NCBI RefSeq assembly: GCF_023161665.1
Contig: NZ_JALNTW010000017.1
Coordinates: 1 to 64,000 of the forward strand
Length of the DNA: 64,000 nt
Origin: Shewanella sp. 1CM18E
Lineage (GTDB): Bacteria; Pseudomonadota; Gammaproteobacteria; Enterobacterales; Shewanellaceae
Reading direction: 5' to 3'
Positions 52,555 through 61,116 of the stretch are shown in pieces (the first letter of the stretch is position 1; every line of letters begins with the position of its first letter). Under the pieces are notes generated by a model that was not told the DNA's origin, did not search any database, and worked only from the letters and a program-made list of their open reading frames with translations. The position numbers were made by a program, and so were the translations under genes.

Positions 52555-55050
52555 ATGATACAAGATCCGCATATTAAGCGTGAGCAAGAAAAGTACGAAA
52601 ACCCAATTCCTAGTCGTGAGTATATTTTAGATTACTTGCGCTCACAAAAGTCCCCGTTAACCCGTGAACACATTGCTAAAGCCTTAAAAATTGAAGGCGA
52701 AGAGCAACTAGAAGCTATCCGTCGTCGCCTGCGTGCAATGGAACGAGATGGTGAACTCGTCTTTACCCGCGGCCAGTCTTATGGGTTGCCTGAGAGAATG
52801 GATTTACTGACCGGTACCGTTATTGGTCACCGCGATGGTTTTGGCTTTCTAAAATTAGAAGAGGGTGGTGACGACCTTTACATCAATAACCGTGACATGC
52901 TGATGTATTTTCACGGTGACAAAGTGCTAGCGCAAAAAGCTGGTGTAGACCGTAAAGGCCGCCGTGAAGCACGTATTGTACGCTTGATTGAAGAGCGCAG
53001 TGCTGCTTTAGTGGGTCGCTTTCACTTAGATGCAGGCATGGGCTTTGTTATTGCTGATGACCGCCGCATCACCCAAGAAATATTAGTTCCTGAAGAAGAT
53101 CGTAAAGGCGCTCGCCAAGGCGACATCGTGGTACTTGAACTGACACGCCGTCCAGGCCGCTACGTAAAAGCTGCGGGTAAAGTGACAGAAGTGCTTGGCA
53201 AAGAGATGGCACCAGGTATGGAGATTGAAATTGCACTGCGCAATTACGATTTGCCACATACATGGTCAGGCTTAATTGAGAAAAAGCTACGAAAAATCCC
53301 CGATGAAGTTACCGAGGCTGACAAAGAAGGTCGCGTTGATTTACGTAACTTACCATTAGTGACCATTGATGGTGAAGATGCGCGTGACTTTGACGATGCA
53401 GTTTACGCTGAAAAGAAAAAATCTGGCGGCTGGCGCTTATGGGTGGCGATTGCCGATGTGAGCCATTACGTTCGCACTGAATCTGCACTCGATAAAGAAG
53501 CGCGTGCACGAGGTAACTCGGTGTACTTCCCATCGCAAGTGATCCCTATGCTGCCAGAGAAGATCTCTAACGGTCTGTGCTCGTTAATGCCTAAGGTTGA
53601 TCGCCTGTGTATGGTTGCTGAGATGACTATCTCTGCAGCAGGTAAGTTATCGGGTTATAAGTTTTATCCTGCAGTGATGCATTCACATGCGCGTCTGACT
53701 TATACCCAAGTCGCTGACATGCTCGAAGGTGGCGAAGTGAGCGAAGAGCTTAAGCCTATTTTCCCGCATCTAGAGACGCTGCAGTCGCTATACCTAACGC
53801 TTGAACAAACCCGTGCAGAGCGTGGTGCAATTGCCTTCGAAACTGCTGAAACTCAGTTTGTTTTCAATGAGCAGCGCAAAATTGATAAGATTGTTCCGCG
53901 CCATCGTAACCAAGCACATAAAATCATTGAAGAATGTATGATTTTAGCTAACGTTGCGTCAGCCAAGTTTGTTAAAAAGCACAAAGGTGAAGTGTTATAC
54001 CGAGTGCATGAGGCACCATCGGAGCAAAAGCTGACTAACTTTAAGGATTTCCTTAAAGAGCGTGGCTTAACGCTAGAAGGTGGATTAGATCCTGAGCCGA
54101 AAGATTACCAAGCGGTAATGGAGCAAATTGCGGACCGACCTGATGCTGAACTTATTCAGGTGATGTTACTGCGCTCTATGCGTCAAGCAACTTACACACC
54201 GGATAACGAAGGCCACTTTGGTTTGGCATTGGAAGAGTATTCACACTTTACTTCGCCAATTCGTCGTTACCCTGATTTGATTTTGCACCGTGTTATTCGC
54301 TACTTGCTTGCTAAGCAAGAAAACGCAGCAATAACTGATAAATGGACCGCAGATGGCGGCTTCCATTATCAGATTGAAGAGCTAGATCTATTAGGTGAAG
54401 AGTGTTCAACCACTGAGCGCCGTGCAGATGAAGCCACCCGTGATGTGAGTGACTGGCTCAAATGTGAGTTTATGCAAGACCACGTGGGTGACACATTTGA
54501 AGCGGTCATCGCCTCGGTGACTCATTTTGGTATGTTCGTACGCTTAAACGACCTGTTTATCGACGGTCTGGTGCATATCTCAAGCCTAGGCAGTGACTAC
54601 TATCAGTATGACAATATGCGTCAGCGTTTAGTGGGTGAAGCTTCAGGTCAGGTTTATCAAATTGGTGACACAGTGACGGTTAAAGTCGCTGGGGTTAATC
54701 TTGATGACCGTCAAATTGATTTGATGATGGAAGGTGACTCTGCAGGTGGACGCCGCCGCAGACCTACTAAGCCATTAACCGCTCGTGAGCGAGTTAATCG
54801 CGAAGGTGCCAAGCTTGGTAATCGACGTGATTCATCACGAGGTAAAAGCACCGAAGCAGAAGCTGAGTCTGAAGCCAAATCAGGCAAGCGTAAGCCGCGT
54901 AGTAATAGTCGCTCAGGTGCTAAGCCAAGTGGCGGAAAATTTAAGAGTGGCAGCAAGGCTGCTGCTAAAAAGACTAAGACAAAAGCTTCGGCAAAAAAAT
55001 CTTCAGCAAGTAAAGCTAAGTCAGCCAAGCGTAAAGCGAGTAAGAAATAG
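52555..55050 (+). CDS. rnr: Ribonuclease R
   Basis: 831-aa 3'-5' exoribonuclease. N-terminal helix-turn-helix (about 20-90), cold-shock domains, the RNB catalytic domain with Asp residues in DGEDARDFDDAVY (near residue 280), a C-terminal S1 domain (about 640-725: GDTFEAVIASVTHFGMFVRL), then a long Lys/Ser/Arg-rich tail (about 730-831). The tail helps unwind structured RNA in relatives. rlmB starts immediately after the stop, so they form an operon. Confidence 0.96.
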   Translation: MIQDPHIKREQEKYENPIPSREYILDYLRSQKSPLTREHIAKALKIEGEEQLEAIRRRLRAMERDGELVFTRGQSYGLPERMDLLTGTVIGHRDGFGFLKLEEGGDDLYINNRDMLMYFHGDKVLAQKAGVDRKGRREARIVRLIEERSAALVGRFHLDAGMGFVIADDRRITQEILVPEEDRKGARQGDIVVLELTRRPGRYVKAAGKVTEVLGKEMAPGMEIEIALRNYDLPHTWSGLIEKKLRKIPDEVTEADKEGRVDLRNLPLVTIDGEDARDFDDAVYAEKKKSGGWRLWVAIADVSHYVRTESALDKEARARGNSVYFPSQVIPMLPEKISNGLCSLMPKVDRLCMVAEMTISAAGKLSGYKFYPAVMHSHARLTYTQVADMLEGGEVSEELKPIFPHLETLQSLYLTLEQTRAERGAIAFETAETQFVFNEQRKIDKIVPRHRNQAHKIIEECMILANVASAKFVKKHKGEVLYRVHEAPSEQKLTNFKDFLKERGLTLEGGLDPEPKDYQAVMEQIADRPDAELIQVMLLRSMRQATYTPDNEGHFGLALEEYSHFTSPIRRYPDLILHRVIRYLLAKQENAAITDKWTADGGFHYQIEELDLLGEECSTTERRADEATRDVSDWLKCEFMQDHVGDTFEAVIASVTHFGMFVRLNDLFIDGLVHISSLGSDYYQYDNMRQRLVGEASGQVYQIGDTVTVKVAGVNLDDRQIDLMMEGDSAGGRRRRPTKPLTARERVNREGAKLGNRRDSSRGKSTEAEAESEAKSGKRKPRSNSRSGAKPSGGKFKSGSKAAAKKTKTKASAKKSSASKAKSAKRKASKK

Positions 55051-55791
55051 ATGAAAAAGCAAGATATGACCTTCGGATTACACGCTGTTGAAGCGGTACT
55101 TAAAAACAGCCCTGAGCGTGTGATTGAGATGTGGGTACTTCAAGGTCGTGATGACGCAAGGTTAACCCCGATCCTTGAGATCGCCGCCGAGTGGGGCGTA
55201 TCGGTACAATATGCTTCTCGTAAAGCATTGGATGAAAAGTCAGACGGCGGTCAGCACCAAGGTGTGGTTGCTAAAGTTAAGCCAGCTAAAATCCTTAGCG
55301 ATAATGATTTAGCTGCAATGCTTGAAAAGACTGAAGTACCATTCTTGCTTATTCTTGATGGCGTGACTGACCCGCATAACTTAGGCGCATGCCTACGTAA
55401 TGCTGACGCAGCAGGTGTCCACGGGGTTATCGTACCAAAAGATAACTCTGTTGGTTTAACGCCAGTAGTAAGTAAAGTGGCTTGTGGTGCTGCAGAAGTA
55501 GTACCGCTATATCAAGTGACTAACCTTGCGCGCACCATGCGTAGCCTGCAAGAAAAGGGCGTGTGGATTATTGGCGCAGCCGGTGAAGCCGACTGTGAGC
55601 TTTACCAAGCTAGCCTAACGGGTCCATTAGCTATTGCTATGGGCGCTGAAGGTAAAGGTCTGCGTCGCTTGTCACGTGAAAGCTGCGATACCTTAGTATC
55701 GATCCCAATGGCTGGTAGCGTTTCAAGCTTAAACGTTTCTGTAGCAACAGGGATCTGCTTGTTTGAAGCTGTGCGCCAACGTCTAGCTTAA
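55051..55791 (+). CDS. rlmB: 23S rRNA (guanosine-2251-2'-O)-methyltransferase RlmB
   Basis: 246-aa SPOUT methyltransferase forming Gm2251. N-terminal substrate-binding domain (about 1-75) and C-terminal knot domain with DGVTDPHNLGACLRNADAAGVHG, AMGAEGKGLRRL and SIPMAGSVSSLNVSVATGICL. The ATG abuts the rnr stop with no gap. A terminator follows. Confidence 0.96.
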   Translation: MKKQDMTFGLHAVEAVLKNSPERVIEMWVLQGRDDARLTPILEIAAEWGVSVQYASRKALDEKSDGGQHQGVVAKVKPAKILSDNDLAAMLEKTEVPFLLILDGVTDPHNLGACLRNADAAGVHGVIVPKDNSVGLTPVVSKVACGAAEVVPLYQVTNLARTMRSLQEKGVWIIGAAGEADCELYQASLTGPLAIAMGAEGKGLRRLSRESCDTLVSIPMAGSVSSLNVSVATGICLFEAVRQRLA

Positions 55792-55839
55792 TAGCAATTG
55801 GTGTAATAACGCGCTAGATTTTACGCCAAGCTATACATC

Positions 55840-55870
55840 ATGCCGATAAGGTTTCCTTGTCGGCATTTTT
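55840..55870 (+). terminator. Terminator of rnr-rlmB
   Basis: 12-bp stem ATGCCGATAAGG/CCTTGTCGGCAT (one G-T pair), TTT loop, then T-run. Confidence 0.88.
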
Positions 55871-56008
55871 GTATCTGCAGTTTGAACTGCTGGCTATAGT
55901 AAGAAACGCTTTGTTACACCATTAAAGCCGTTAGCAGCTATCTCTTATTCAACTTTTTAGCAAAATGCAGTAATTTAGGCTCACAAATTCTAATAACAGG
56001 ATGTTTAC

Positions 56009-58096
56009 ATGCGTAATCAACTTTTATCTTTGTGCGTGCTTGGAGCTATCACAGCGGCGCCAGTTTGTGCCGAAGAAGATAAGTACCTTTGGCTAGAAGA
56101 TGTCGAAGGGGCAAAGCCGATGGAATGGGTGAAGCAGCAAAATGCTATTTCAGCTAAAGAGATCAAAGCTTATGAAGGTTTCGATAGTTTAGTCAGTAAT
56201 AGTTTAGCTATTCTTAATGATAAAAAGCGCATTCCCTACGCCAGTCGTATTGGTGATTACCTGTATAACTTCTGGAAAGATGAAAACCATGTTCGCGGGA
56301 TTTATCGCCGCACAACGATGGAAGAGTATAAGAAGGCATCTCCTAAATGGGAAACCGTACTTGATATTGATAAATTAGGTAAAGACGAAGGTGTAAACTG
56401 GGTGTATAAGGGTTTTAACTGCCGTAACCCTGAAAATGACCGCTGCTTTGTATCACTTTCCCGTGGTGGCGCTGATGCCACTGAAACTCGTGAGTTTGAT
56501 TTAGATTCACTGACCTTTGTTGAACAACAAAGCCAACCTTTTTTCTTACCTGAAGCAAAATCAAATTTAAGCTGGATTGATAAAGATAATGTGTTTGTTG
56601 GCACCGATTTTGGTGATAACAGCATGACAGACTCTGGCTACCCTAAAATTGTAAAGCATTGGCAACGTGGTACTCCGTTATCAAGTGCTAAAACGGTGTT
56701 TACTGGTGAGCAAAGCTCAGTTGCAGTATCTGGCTATGTGCTATTTGATGGTGATAACTCATTGGAAGTTGTTACCGAAGCACTAACCTTTTACACCGCA
56801 GACCATTATGTATACCGTGATGGCAAATTAATCCAATTGCCATTGCCAAAAGATGCAGAACTAAAGGGCTACTTTAACGGCCAACTCTATGTCGAGTTAA
56901 AAAGCGACTTAGAACAGAATGGTAAGCAGTTTAAGCAAGGTTCAATTATCTATACGCCTATTGAGCAATTGATAGCGCAAAAGCCAACCTTTACTACCTT
57001 GGTTGAACCATCTGCTACAGCATCAATTTCACAAGTCAGTTTTACCAAAAGTGCTATTTTCGTGACTTGGTTAGATAACGTTAAAGGCAAACTAGTTCGT
57101 TACACTCAAGCAAAAGATGGTCAATGGAAAAGCATGCAAGCACCATTTGATCCAAATGGCACCATAAGTGTGTTTGATATTGAACGCGATAGTGATGAGT
57201 TCTTCGTCAATTTCACTAGTTTTCTTGAACCATCTAGCCTGTATAGCTTTAACGCTGTGACCATGAAAGCTGAAAAAGTGAAGGGCATGAAGCAGCAATT
57301 TGCAGCGGATAAGTTTGAAACTAAGCAGTACTTTGCTACCTCAAAAGATGGCACTAAAGTGCCTTACTTTGTAGTGATGGCAAAAGATTTAAAGCTTGAT
57401 AGCAGTAATCCTACTTTGCTATACGGCTATGGTGGTTTTGAAGTTTCGTTGCGTCCATTTTACTCGGCAACCATAGGTAAAAACTGGTTAGAGCAAGGTG
57501 GCGTATATGTACTAGCCAATATCCGCGGTGGTGGTGAATATGGTCCAGCTTGGCATCAAGCTGCATTGAAGCAAAATCGCCATAAAGCTTATGAAGATTT
57601 TGAAGCAATCGCTGAAGATTTAATTGCTAAGAAGATAACCTCAAGCGAGCATTTAGGGATACAAGGTGGCAGTAATGGCGGCCTGCTAATGGGCGCAGCA
57701 TTTACGCGTCGACCAGAGCTTTACAATGCGGTTGTTTGCCAAGTGCCTTTGCTTGATATGAAGCGCTATAGCAAGCTTTTAGCGGGTGCAAGCTGGATGG
57801 GGGAATATGGCGATCCGGATATTCCTGCACAGTGGGACTATATTAAAACATTCTCGCCTTACCATAATCTAAAAGCTAACACTGAATATCCGAAAGTATT
57901 CTTTACTACTTCAACCCGTGATGATCGTGTGCATCCTGCTCATGCGCGTAAGATGGTAGCTAAAATGGAAGGTATGGGTATTGATGTTTTATATTATGAA
58001 AACATGGAAGGTGGACATGCTGGCGCTGCAGATAACAACCAAGTCGCCGAGTTAAGTTCTATGGTTTACGCCTACTTGATGCAACAGCTGAAATAG
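56009..58096 (+). CDS. Periplasmic prolyl oligopeptidase (S9A)
   Basis: 695-aa serine peptidase cutting after proline in short peptides. A signal peptide ends near VCA. The N-terminal propeller region (about 70-400) gates the site. The C-terminal hydrolase domain holds GGSNGG with nucleophile Ser555, DDRVHP at about 638-643 with the acid, and GGHAG with His670. The full domain set looks intact. Monocistronic between two terminators. Confidence 0.92.
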   Translation: MRNQLLSLCVLGAITAAPVCAEEDKYLWLEDVEGAKPMEWVKQQNAISAKEIKAYEGFDSLVSNSLAILNDKKRIPYASRIGDYLYNFWKDENHVRGIYRRTTMEEYKKASPKWETVLDIDKLGKDEGVNWVYKGFNCRNPENDRCFVSLSRGGADATETREFDLDSLTFVEQQSQPFFLPEAKSNLSWIDKDNVFVGTDFGDNSMTDSGYPKIVKHWQRGTPLSSAKTVFTGEQSSVAVSGYVLFDGDNSLEVVTEALTFYTADHYVYRDGKLIQLPLPKDAELKGYFNGQLYVELKSDLEQNGKQFKQGSIIYTPIEQLIAQKPTFTTLVEPSATASISQVSFTKSAIFVTWLDNVKGKLVRYTQAKDGQWKSMQAPFDPNGTISVFDIERDSDEFFVNFTSFLEPSSLYSFNAVTMKAEKVKGMKQQFAADKFETKQYFATSKDGTKVPYFVVMAKDLKLDSSNPTLLYGYGGFEVSLRPFYSATIGKNWLEQGGVYVLANIRGGGEYGPAWHQAALKQNRHKAYEDFEAIAEDLIAKKITSSEHLGIQGGSNGGLLMGAAFTRRPELYNAVVCQVPLLDMKRYSKLLAGASWMGEYGDPDIPAQWDYIKTFSPYHNLKANTEYPKVFFTTSTRDDRVHPAHARKMVAKMEGMGIDVLYYENMEGGHAGAADNNQVAELSSMVYAYLMQQLK

Positions 58097-58167
58097 CTTA
58101 CTCAATGAAGAGCGACTTGTTGAATACAAGCTAGATGATGACTTGCTCTACAAAGCGATAACTAAGG

Positions 58168-58197
58168 AAGCCTGCAATTGTTGCAGGCTTTTTTTAT
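58168..58197. terminator. Terminator between prolyl oligopeptidase and DUF481 genes
   Basis: 10-bp stem AAGCCTGCAA/TTGCAGGCTT with a TTG loop and a long T-run on the right. The T-run overlaps the last codons of the convergent DUF481 gene. Confidence 0.88.
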
Positions 58198-58937
58198 TGG
58201 AAGGTATAAAGCAGATTGAAGGTGGTAATGGTATCAGTTTGCTTTGAGCCCTCAGGTACCACTTCAGTGTACTTGACGTTAACACCGATCTTAAATGCCC
58301 AATCTTGGAAGAGGGTATTTTTGTAACTCATGTCCAAAGTCAGGGTGTTATTGTCTTCGCCTGTTTCAGCGGTAAGGTCGGCGTTTAGACTGGTGTATTC
58401 CTGCAGCTTCATCTCAAATTTTGCTGCGGTACGTAAAATCACATCTTTATTGGCTTCAGGGATCGGTTCATCGTCAGTTGCTATGGGTAGGTTATAACGA
58501 TAACCGGGACCAACTTCTAAACTCAGGCTCGTTTTGGAAGTGCTGATAGCATCAAAGCCGTAACCACCAGAAACCGTCGATATGCGGGTGTAACTACCAA
58601 ACTGATCCCAAGTAAAATCACCACGGCCAAAAAAGTAACCGCCATTTATCTTATAACTGGACTGTAATTGCAGATCATACTTTTCTGCGGTGGTTTTTTC
58701 ATTATCCGCAGCAAAGTAAGCCTTAATGGTGCCTTCCTGTTTGGTTTGCTTTGTATCGTAAACCAACTTAGTTCTGCCGTTAAAGCTACTTGATTCAGTG
58801 TTACCTGTATTGAGCTGGAAGCCCGCTTCGATTTCAGCGGTTAGATCACTAGGAGGCTCTTGGTAGTCCGGCGGCACAAGTGCGAAGGCTGCCTGTGGAC
58901 ACGTTAGCGCAAATACAACAGTGAGTTTCTTTAGCAT
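58194..58937 (-). CDS. DUF481 (YdiY-like) outer-membrane protein
   Basis: 247-aa predicted outer-membrane beta-barrel protein. Signal peptide ends near AFA. DUF481 features: the motif AEIEAGFQLNTGNTESSSFNGR, then alternating amphipathic strands (YDLQLQSSYKINGGYFFGRG), and a C-terminal aromatic residue (TFNLLYTFQ). Function is unknown. Leftward, convergent with the peptidase. Confidence 0.85.
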   Translation of the reverse strand: MLKKLTVVFALTCPQAAFALVPPDYQEPPSDLTAEIEAGFQLNTGNTESSSFNGRTKLVYDTKQTKQEGTIKAYFAADNEKTTAEKYDLQLQSSYKINGGYFFGRGDFTWDQFGSYTRISTVSGGYGFDAISTSKTSLSLEVGPGYRYNLPIATDDEPIPEANKDVILRTAAKFEMKLQEYTSLNADLTAETGEDNNTLTLDMSYKNTLFQDWAFKIGVNVKYTEVVPEGSKQTDTITTFNLLYTFQ

Positions 58938-59272
58938 TATTCTTATTCTTGGTGTCGTTTCTAATGAGGATGCGTCAGTTATTACTGAGCAACATAATAC
59001 CTAGAATCAGCTGCTACGCAAATTAGATTACTTTAGCCGTTGCAGTGATAATAATGCGCAATAGCGGGAAAATGCCATTATAAATCTTGCTCATTGAGCG
59101 GGGCTTAAAGGCAGATAAAAGAACGATAACAATCAGGTTCACTTATTGCTTGAATTATCGCTTGAGTTTATGTAATATTCCGCGGCTTAATTCAGTCACT
59201 TTAATTAGTTCCTTGCCTCTATTAGGTCTGACTGAGCCAACAACGAGGCTAGATAACCGTAAGGAGCAAAAA
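58938..59272 (+). other. rpsF operon promoter/leader region
   Basis: 335 bp. The leader just before rpsF holds GCCTC (59215-59219) and GAGGC (59245-59249) arms followed by CCG at 59257-59259. An S6:S18-binding leader motif with a CCG element is known in many bacteria; this fit is only suggestive. AAGGAG at 59261-59266 is the rpsF ribosome binding site. A frame from 59087 joins rpsF but is not credible. Confidence 0.4.
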
Positions 59273-59686
59273 ATGCGTCATTATGAAATCGTATTTTTAG
59301 TTCACCCTGATCAGAGTGAACAAGTGCCAGGTATGATCGAACGTTACACGGGTATTCTTACCCAAGCTGGCGGTCAAATCCACCGTTTAGAAGACTGGGG
59401 CCGTCGTCAATTGGCTTACCCAATCATCGAATTGCATAAAGCTCACTATGTTCTTATGAACGTAGAGACTACTGCAGAAGCGGTTGAAGAACTTGAAACA
59501 GCTTTCCGTTTCAACGACGCTGTTTTGCGTAGCATGGTTATGCGTACTAAAGCTGCCATCACTGAAGCATCTCCAATGGCTAAAGCTAAAGACGAGCGCG
59601 ACACACGTCGTTCATCTGAAGAGCGTGCACCACGTGCAGAAGCTGCTGAAGAAGTAGAAGAAAGCGCTGAAAACACAGCTGAGTAA
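59273..59686 (+). CDS. rpsF: 30S ribosomal protein S6
   Basis: 137-aa small-subunit protein that pairs with S18. MRHYEIVFLVHPDQSEQVP at the start and the WGRRQLAYPI motif identify it. The Glu/Ala-rich C-terminal tail (about 105-137) is long, and in E. coli S6 tails are extended by RimK. ATG 59273 has AAGGAG upstream. First gene of the rpsF-priB-rpsR-rplI operon. Confidence 0.97.
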   Translation: MRHYEIVFLVHPDQSEQVPGMIERYTGILTQAGGQIHRLEDWGRRQLAYPIIELHKAHYVLMNVETTAEAVEELETAFRFNDAVLRSMVMRTKAAITEASPMAKAKDERDTRRSSEERAPRAEAAEEVEESAENTAE

Positions 59687-59692
59687 GTTTTT

Positions 59693-59998
59693 TTGACCAC
59701 GAACAATTTGGTATTAGCAGGAACCATTACGCGTTCTAGGCAGTTTGATAGCCCAGCAGGTATAGCCCACACGGTAATCATGTTGGAACACAAATCGCAG
59801 CGTTATGAAGCAGAAATGTTACGCAACGTTTATTGCCAAATCCAAGTTGTATTAAGTGGTGAACGCTTTAACAGCGTTGCAAAAAACTTAACAGCCGGCG
59901 TTGAAATACAGGTCGAAGGCTTCATTAATCTGCAACAGAGCAGAAATGGTCAAAATCGTCTGGTTTTACACGCTGAAAATGTCGAATTGAAAACTTAG
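59693..59998 (+). CDS. priB: Primosomal replication protein N PriB
   Basis: 101-aa OB-fold single-strand DNA-binding protein for PriA-dependent replication restart. Start is a TTG at 59693, six bases after rpsF, giving MTTNNLVLAGTI. Conserved SPAGIAHTVIMLEHKS and a C-terminal FINLQQSRNGQNRLVLHAE are present. Confidence 0.93.
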   Translation: MTTNNLVLAGTITRSRQFDSPAGIAHTVIMLEHKSQRYEAEMLRNVYCQIQVVLSGERFNSVAKNLTAGVEIQVEGFINLQQSRNGQNRLVLHAENVELKT

Positions 59999-60009
59999 GA
60001 GACTGTCAC

Positions 60010-60237
60010 ATGGCACGTTATTTCCGTCGTCGCAAGTTCTGCCGTTTCACTGCAGAAGGCGTTACCGAGATCGATTACAAAGATATCGTAACTTTGAAGA
60101 ACTACATCACTGAAAGTGGTAAAATTGTTCCTAGTCGTATCACTGGTACAAATGCTAAATATCAACGTCAACTAGCTCGCGCTATTAAGCGTGCTCGTTA
60201 TCTTTCTCTACTGCCGTACACTGATTTACATCAGTAA
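60010..60237 (+). CDS. rpsR: 30S ribosomal protein S18
   Basis: 75-aa small-subunit protein, MARYFRRRKFCRFTAEGV start and RRITGTNAKYQRQLARAIKR-like core (SRITGTNAKYQRQL). The N-terminal Cys11 is present in a position where zinc-type paralogues have a four-Cys set, which is absent here. Confidence 0.97.
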   Translation: MARYFRRRKFCRFTAEGVTEIDYKDIVTLKNYITESGKIVPSRITGTNAKYQRQLARAIKRARYLSLLPYTDLHQ

Positions 60238-60264
60238 TACTGCATTAATTCAGAGGAATATATA

Positions 60265-60717
60265 ATGAACGTTATTTTACTTGATAAAATCGCTAACCTA
60301 GGCAACTTGGGTGACCAAGTTTCTGTAAAAGCTGGTTACGCTCGTAACTTCCTTTTACCACAAGGTAAAGCTGTTGTTGCTAATGCTGCTAACACTGAAG
60401 TTTTTGAAGCACGTCGTGCTGATCTAGAAGCTAAGTTAGCTGCTGACCTAGCTGCTGCTACTCAACGCGCTGAGAAAATCTCTGCACTTGAGTCTGTTGT
60501 TATCGCTTCTAAAGCTGGTGACGAAGGCAAGCTATTCGGTTCAATTGGTAACCGTGATATCGCTGATGCAGTTACAGCTGCAGGTGTTGAACTAGCTAAG
60601 AGCGAAGTTCGTCTTCCACTAGGTGCTATCCGCACTACTGGTGAATTCGAAGTTGAAGTTCAAGTTCACACTGAAGTTAAAGCAATCGTTAAACTATCTG
60701 TAGTTGCAGAAGCTTAA
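60265..60717 (+). CDS. rplI: 50S ribosomal protein L9
   Basis: 150-aa large-subunit protein. N-terminal domain MNVILLDKIANLGNLGDQV with GYARNFLLPQGKAV, a long helix rich in Ala, and a C-terminal domain with GKLFGSIGNRDIADAV. Last gene of the rpsF operon; AGAGGAA is upstream. Confidence 0.98.
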   Translation: MNVILLDKIANLGNLGDQVSVKAGYARNFLLPQGKAVVANAANTEVFEARRADLEAKLAADLAAATQRAEKISALESVVIASKAGDEGKLFGSIGNRDIADAVTAAGVELAKSEVRLPLGAIRTTGEFEVEVQVHTEVKAIVKLSVVAEA

Positions 60718-60747
60718 TAATTTGCGCTAAGCAAATGCTTTAATTTG

Positions 60748-60784
60748 AAACGCCGTATTAATTTATTAGTACGGCGTTTTTTTA
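60748..60784 (+). terminator. Terminator of the rpsF operon
   Basis: 10-bp stem AAACGCCGTA/TACGGCGTTT with a 12-nt loop and a T-run. Confidence 0.9.
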
Positions 60785-60802
60785 TGTCTGAAATTTAGCA
60801 TT

Positions 60803-60882
60803 GTAGGAAAGTAGGAAAGTAGGAAAGTAGGAAAGTAGGAAAGTAGGAAAGTAGGAAAGTAGGAAAGTAGGAAAGTAGGAAA
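60803..60882. repeat. Ten perfect tandem copies of GTAGGAAA
   Basis: The octamer GTAGGAAA repeats ten times without a mismatch (80 bp), starting 19 bp after the T-run of the rplI terminator. It encodes nothing obvious. Such perfect arrays change length by slippage. A single GTAGGAAA also occurs at 13-20 and the similar CTAGGAAA at about 43147. Confidence 0.95.
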
Positions 60883-60948
60883 AGCAGTATTATGAGAACT
60901 TAGAAAGTGTCTAGAAAACTAGGGCTTACCAACTAGAGTAAACTTCCT

Positions 60949-60970
60949 GTAGGTCGGGCTTTAGCCCGTC
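60949..60970. repeat. GTAG-type REP element
   Basis: GTAGGTCGGGCTTTAGCCCGTC: a GTAG head followed by a CGGGC/GCCCG hairpin with a TTTA loop, the form of REP elements mobilised by RAYT transposases. No RAYT gene is in the window. Confidence 0.6.
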
Positions 60971-60983
60971 AGTATTGTTACTA

Positions 60984-60997
60984 ATACCAATCAGTAT
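60984..60997. repeat. Dispersed palindrome ATACYAATYRGTAT
   Basis: ATACCAATCAGTAT is a variant of the palindrome seen as ATACTAATTGGTAT at 189-202 and 23294-23307. It lies between genes each time. Likely a dispersed intergenic element; function unknown. Confidence 0.55.
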
Positions 60998-61065
60998 AAG
61001 CTCATTACCGAACTAGATATCAAGATGAAGAAAATAGACCTGACTGACTCATTTGAAAGCAAATA

Positions 61066-61097
61066 AAAAGGCATGTAAGCGAACTTATATGCCTTTT
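61066..61097 (-). terminator. Terminator of the S46 peptidase gene
   Basis: 14-bp stem AAAAGGCATGTAAG/CTTATATGCCTTTT (one G-T pair) with a CGAA loop; A/T flanks supply the minus-strand T-run. Confidence 0.85.
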
Positions 61098-61116
61098 GGT
61101 GATGTGTAGAGTGAAA

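Larger units (their letters stand above)
60718..61116. other. Repeat-rich intergenic region rplI/S46 peptidase
   Basis: 399 bp between convergent genes: the rplI terminator, the octamer array, the REP element, the ATACYAAT palindrome and the S46 terminator. No gene is seen. This is the densest repeat cluster in the window. Confidence 0.7.

Noticed and set aside
54711..55028. Long antisense frame over the rnr tail
   Set aside because: It mirrors the low-complexity Lys/Arg/Ser codons of RNase R; no start signals.
60803..60882. CRISPR array
   Set aside because: The repeats are contiguous 8-mers with no spacers and no cas genes nearby.
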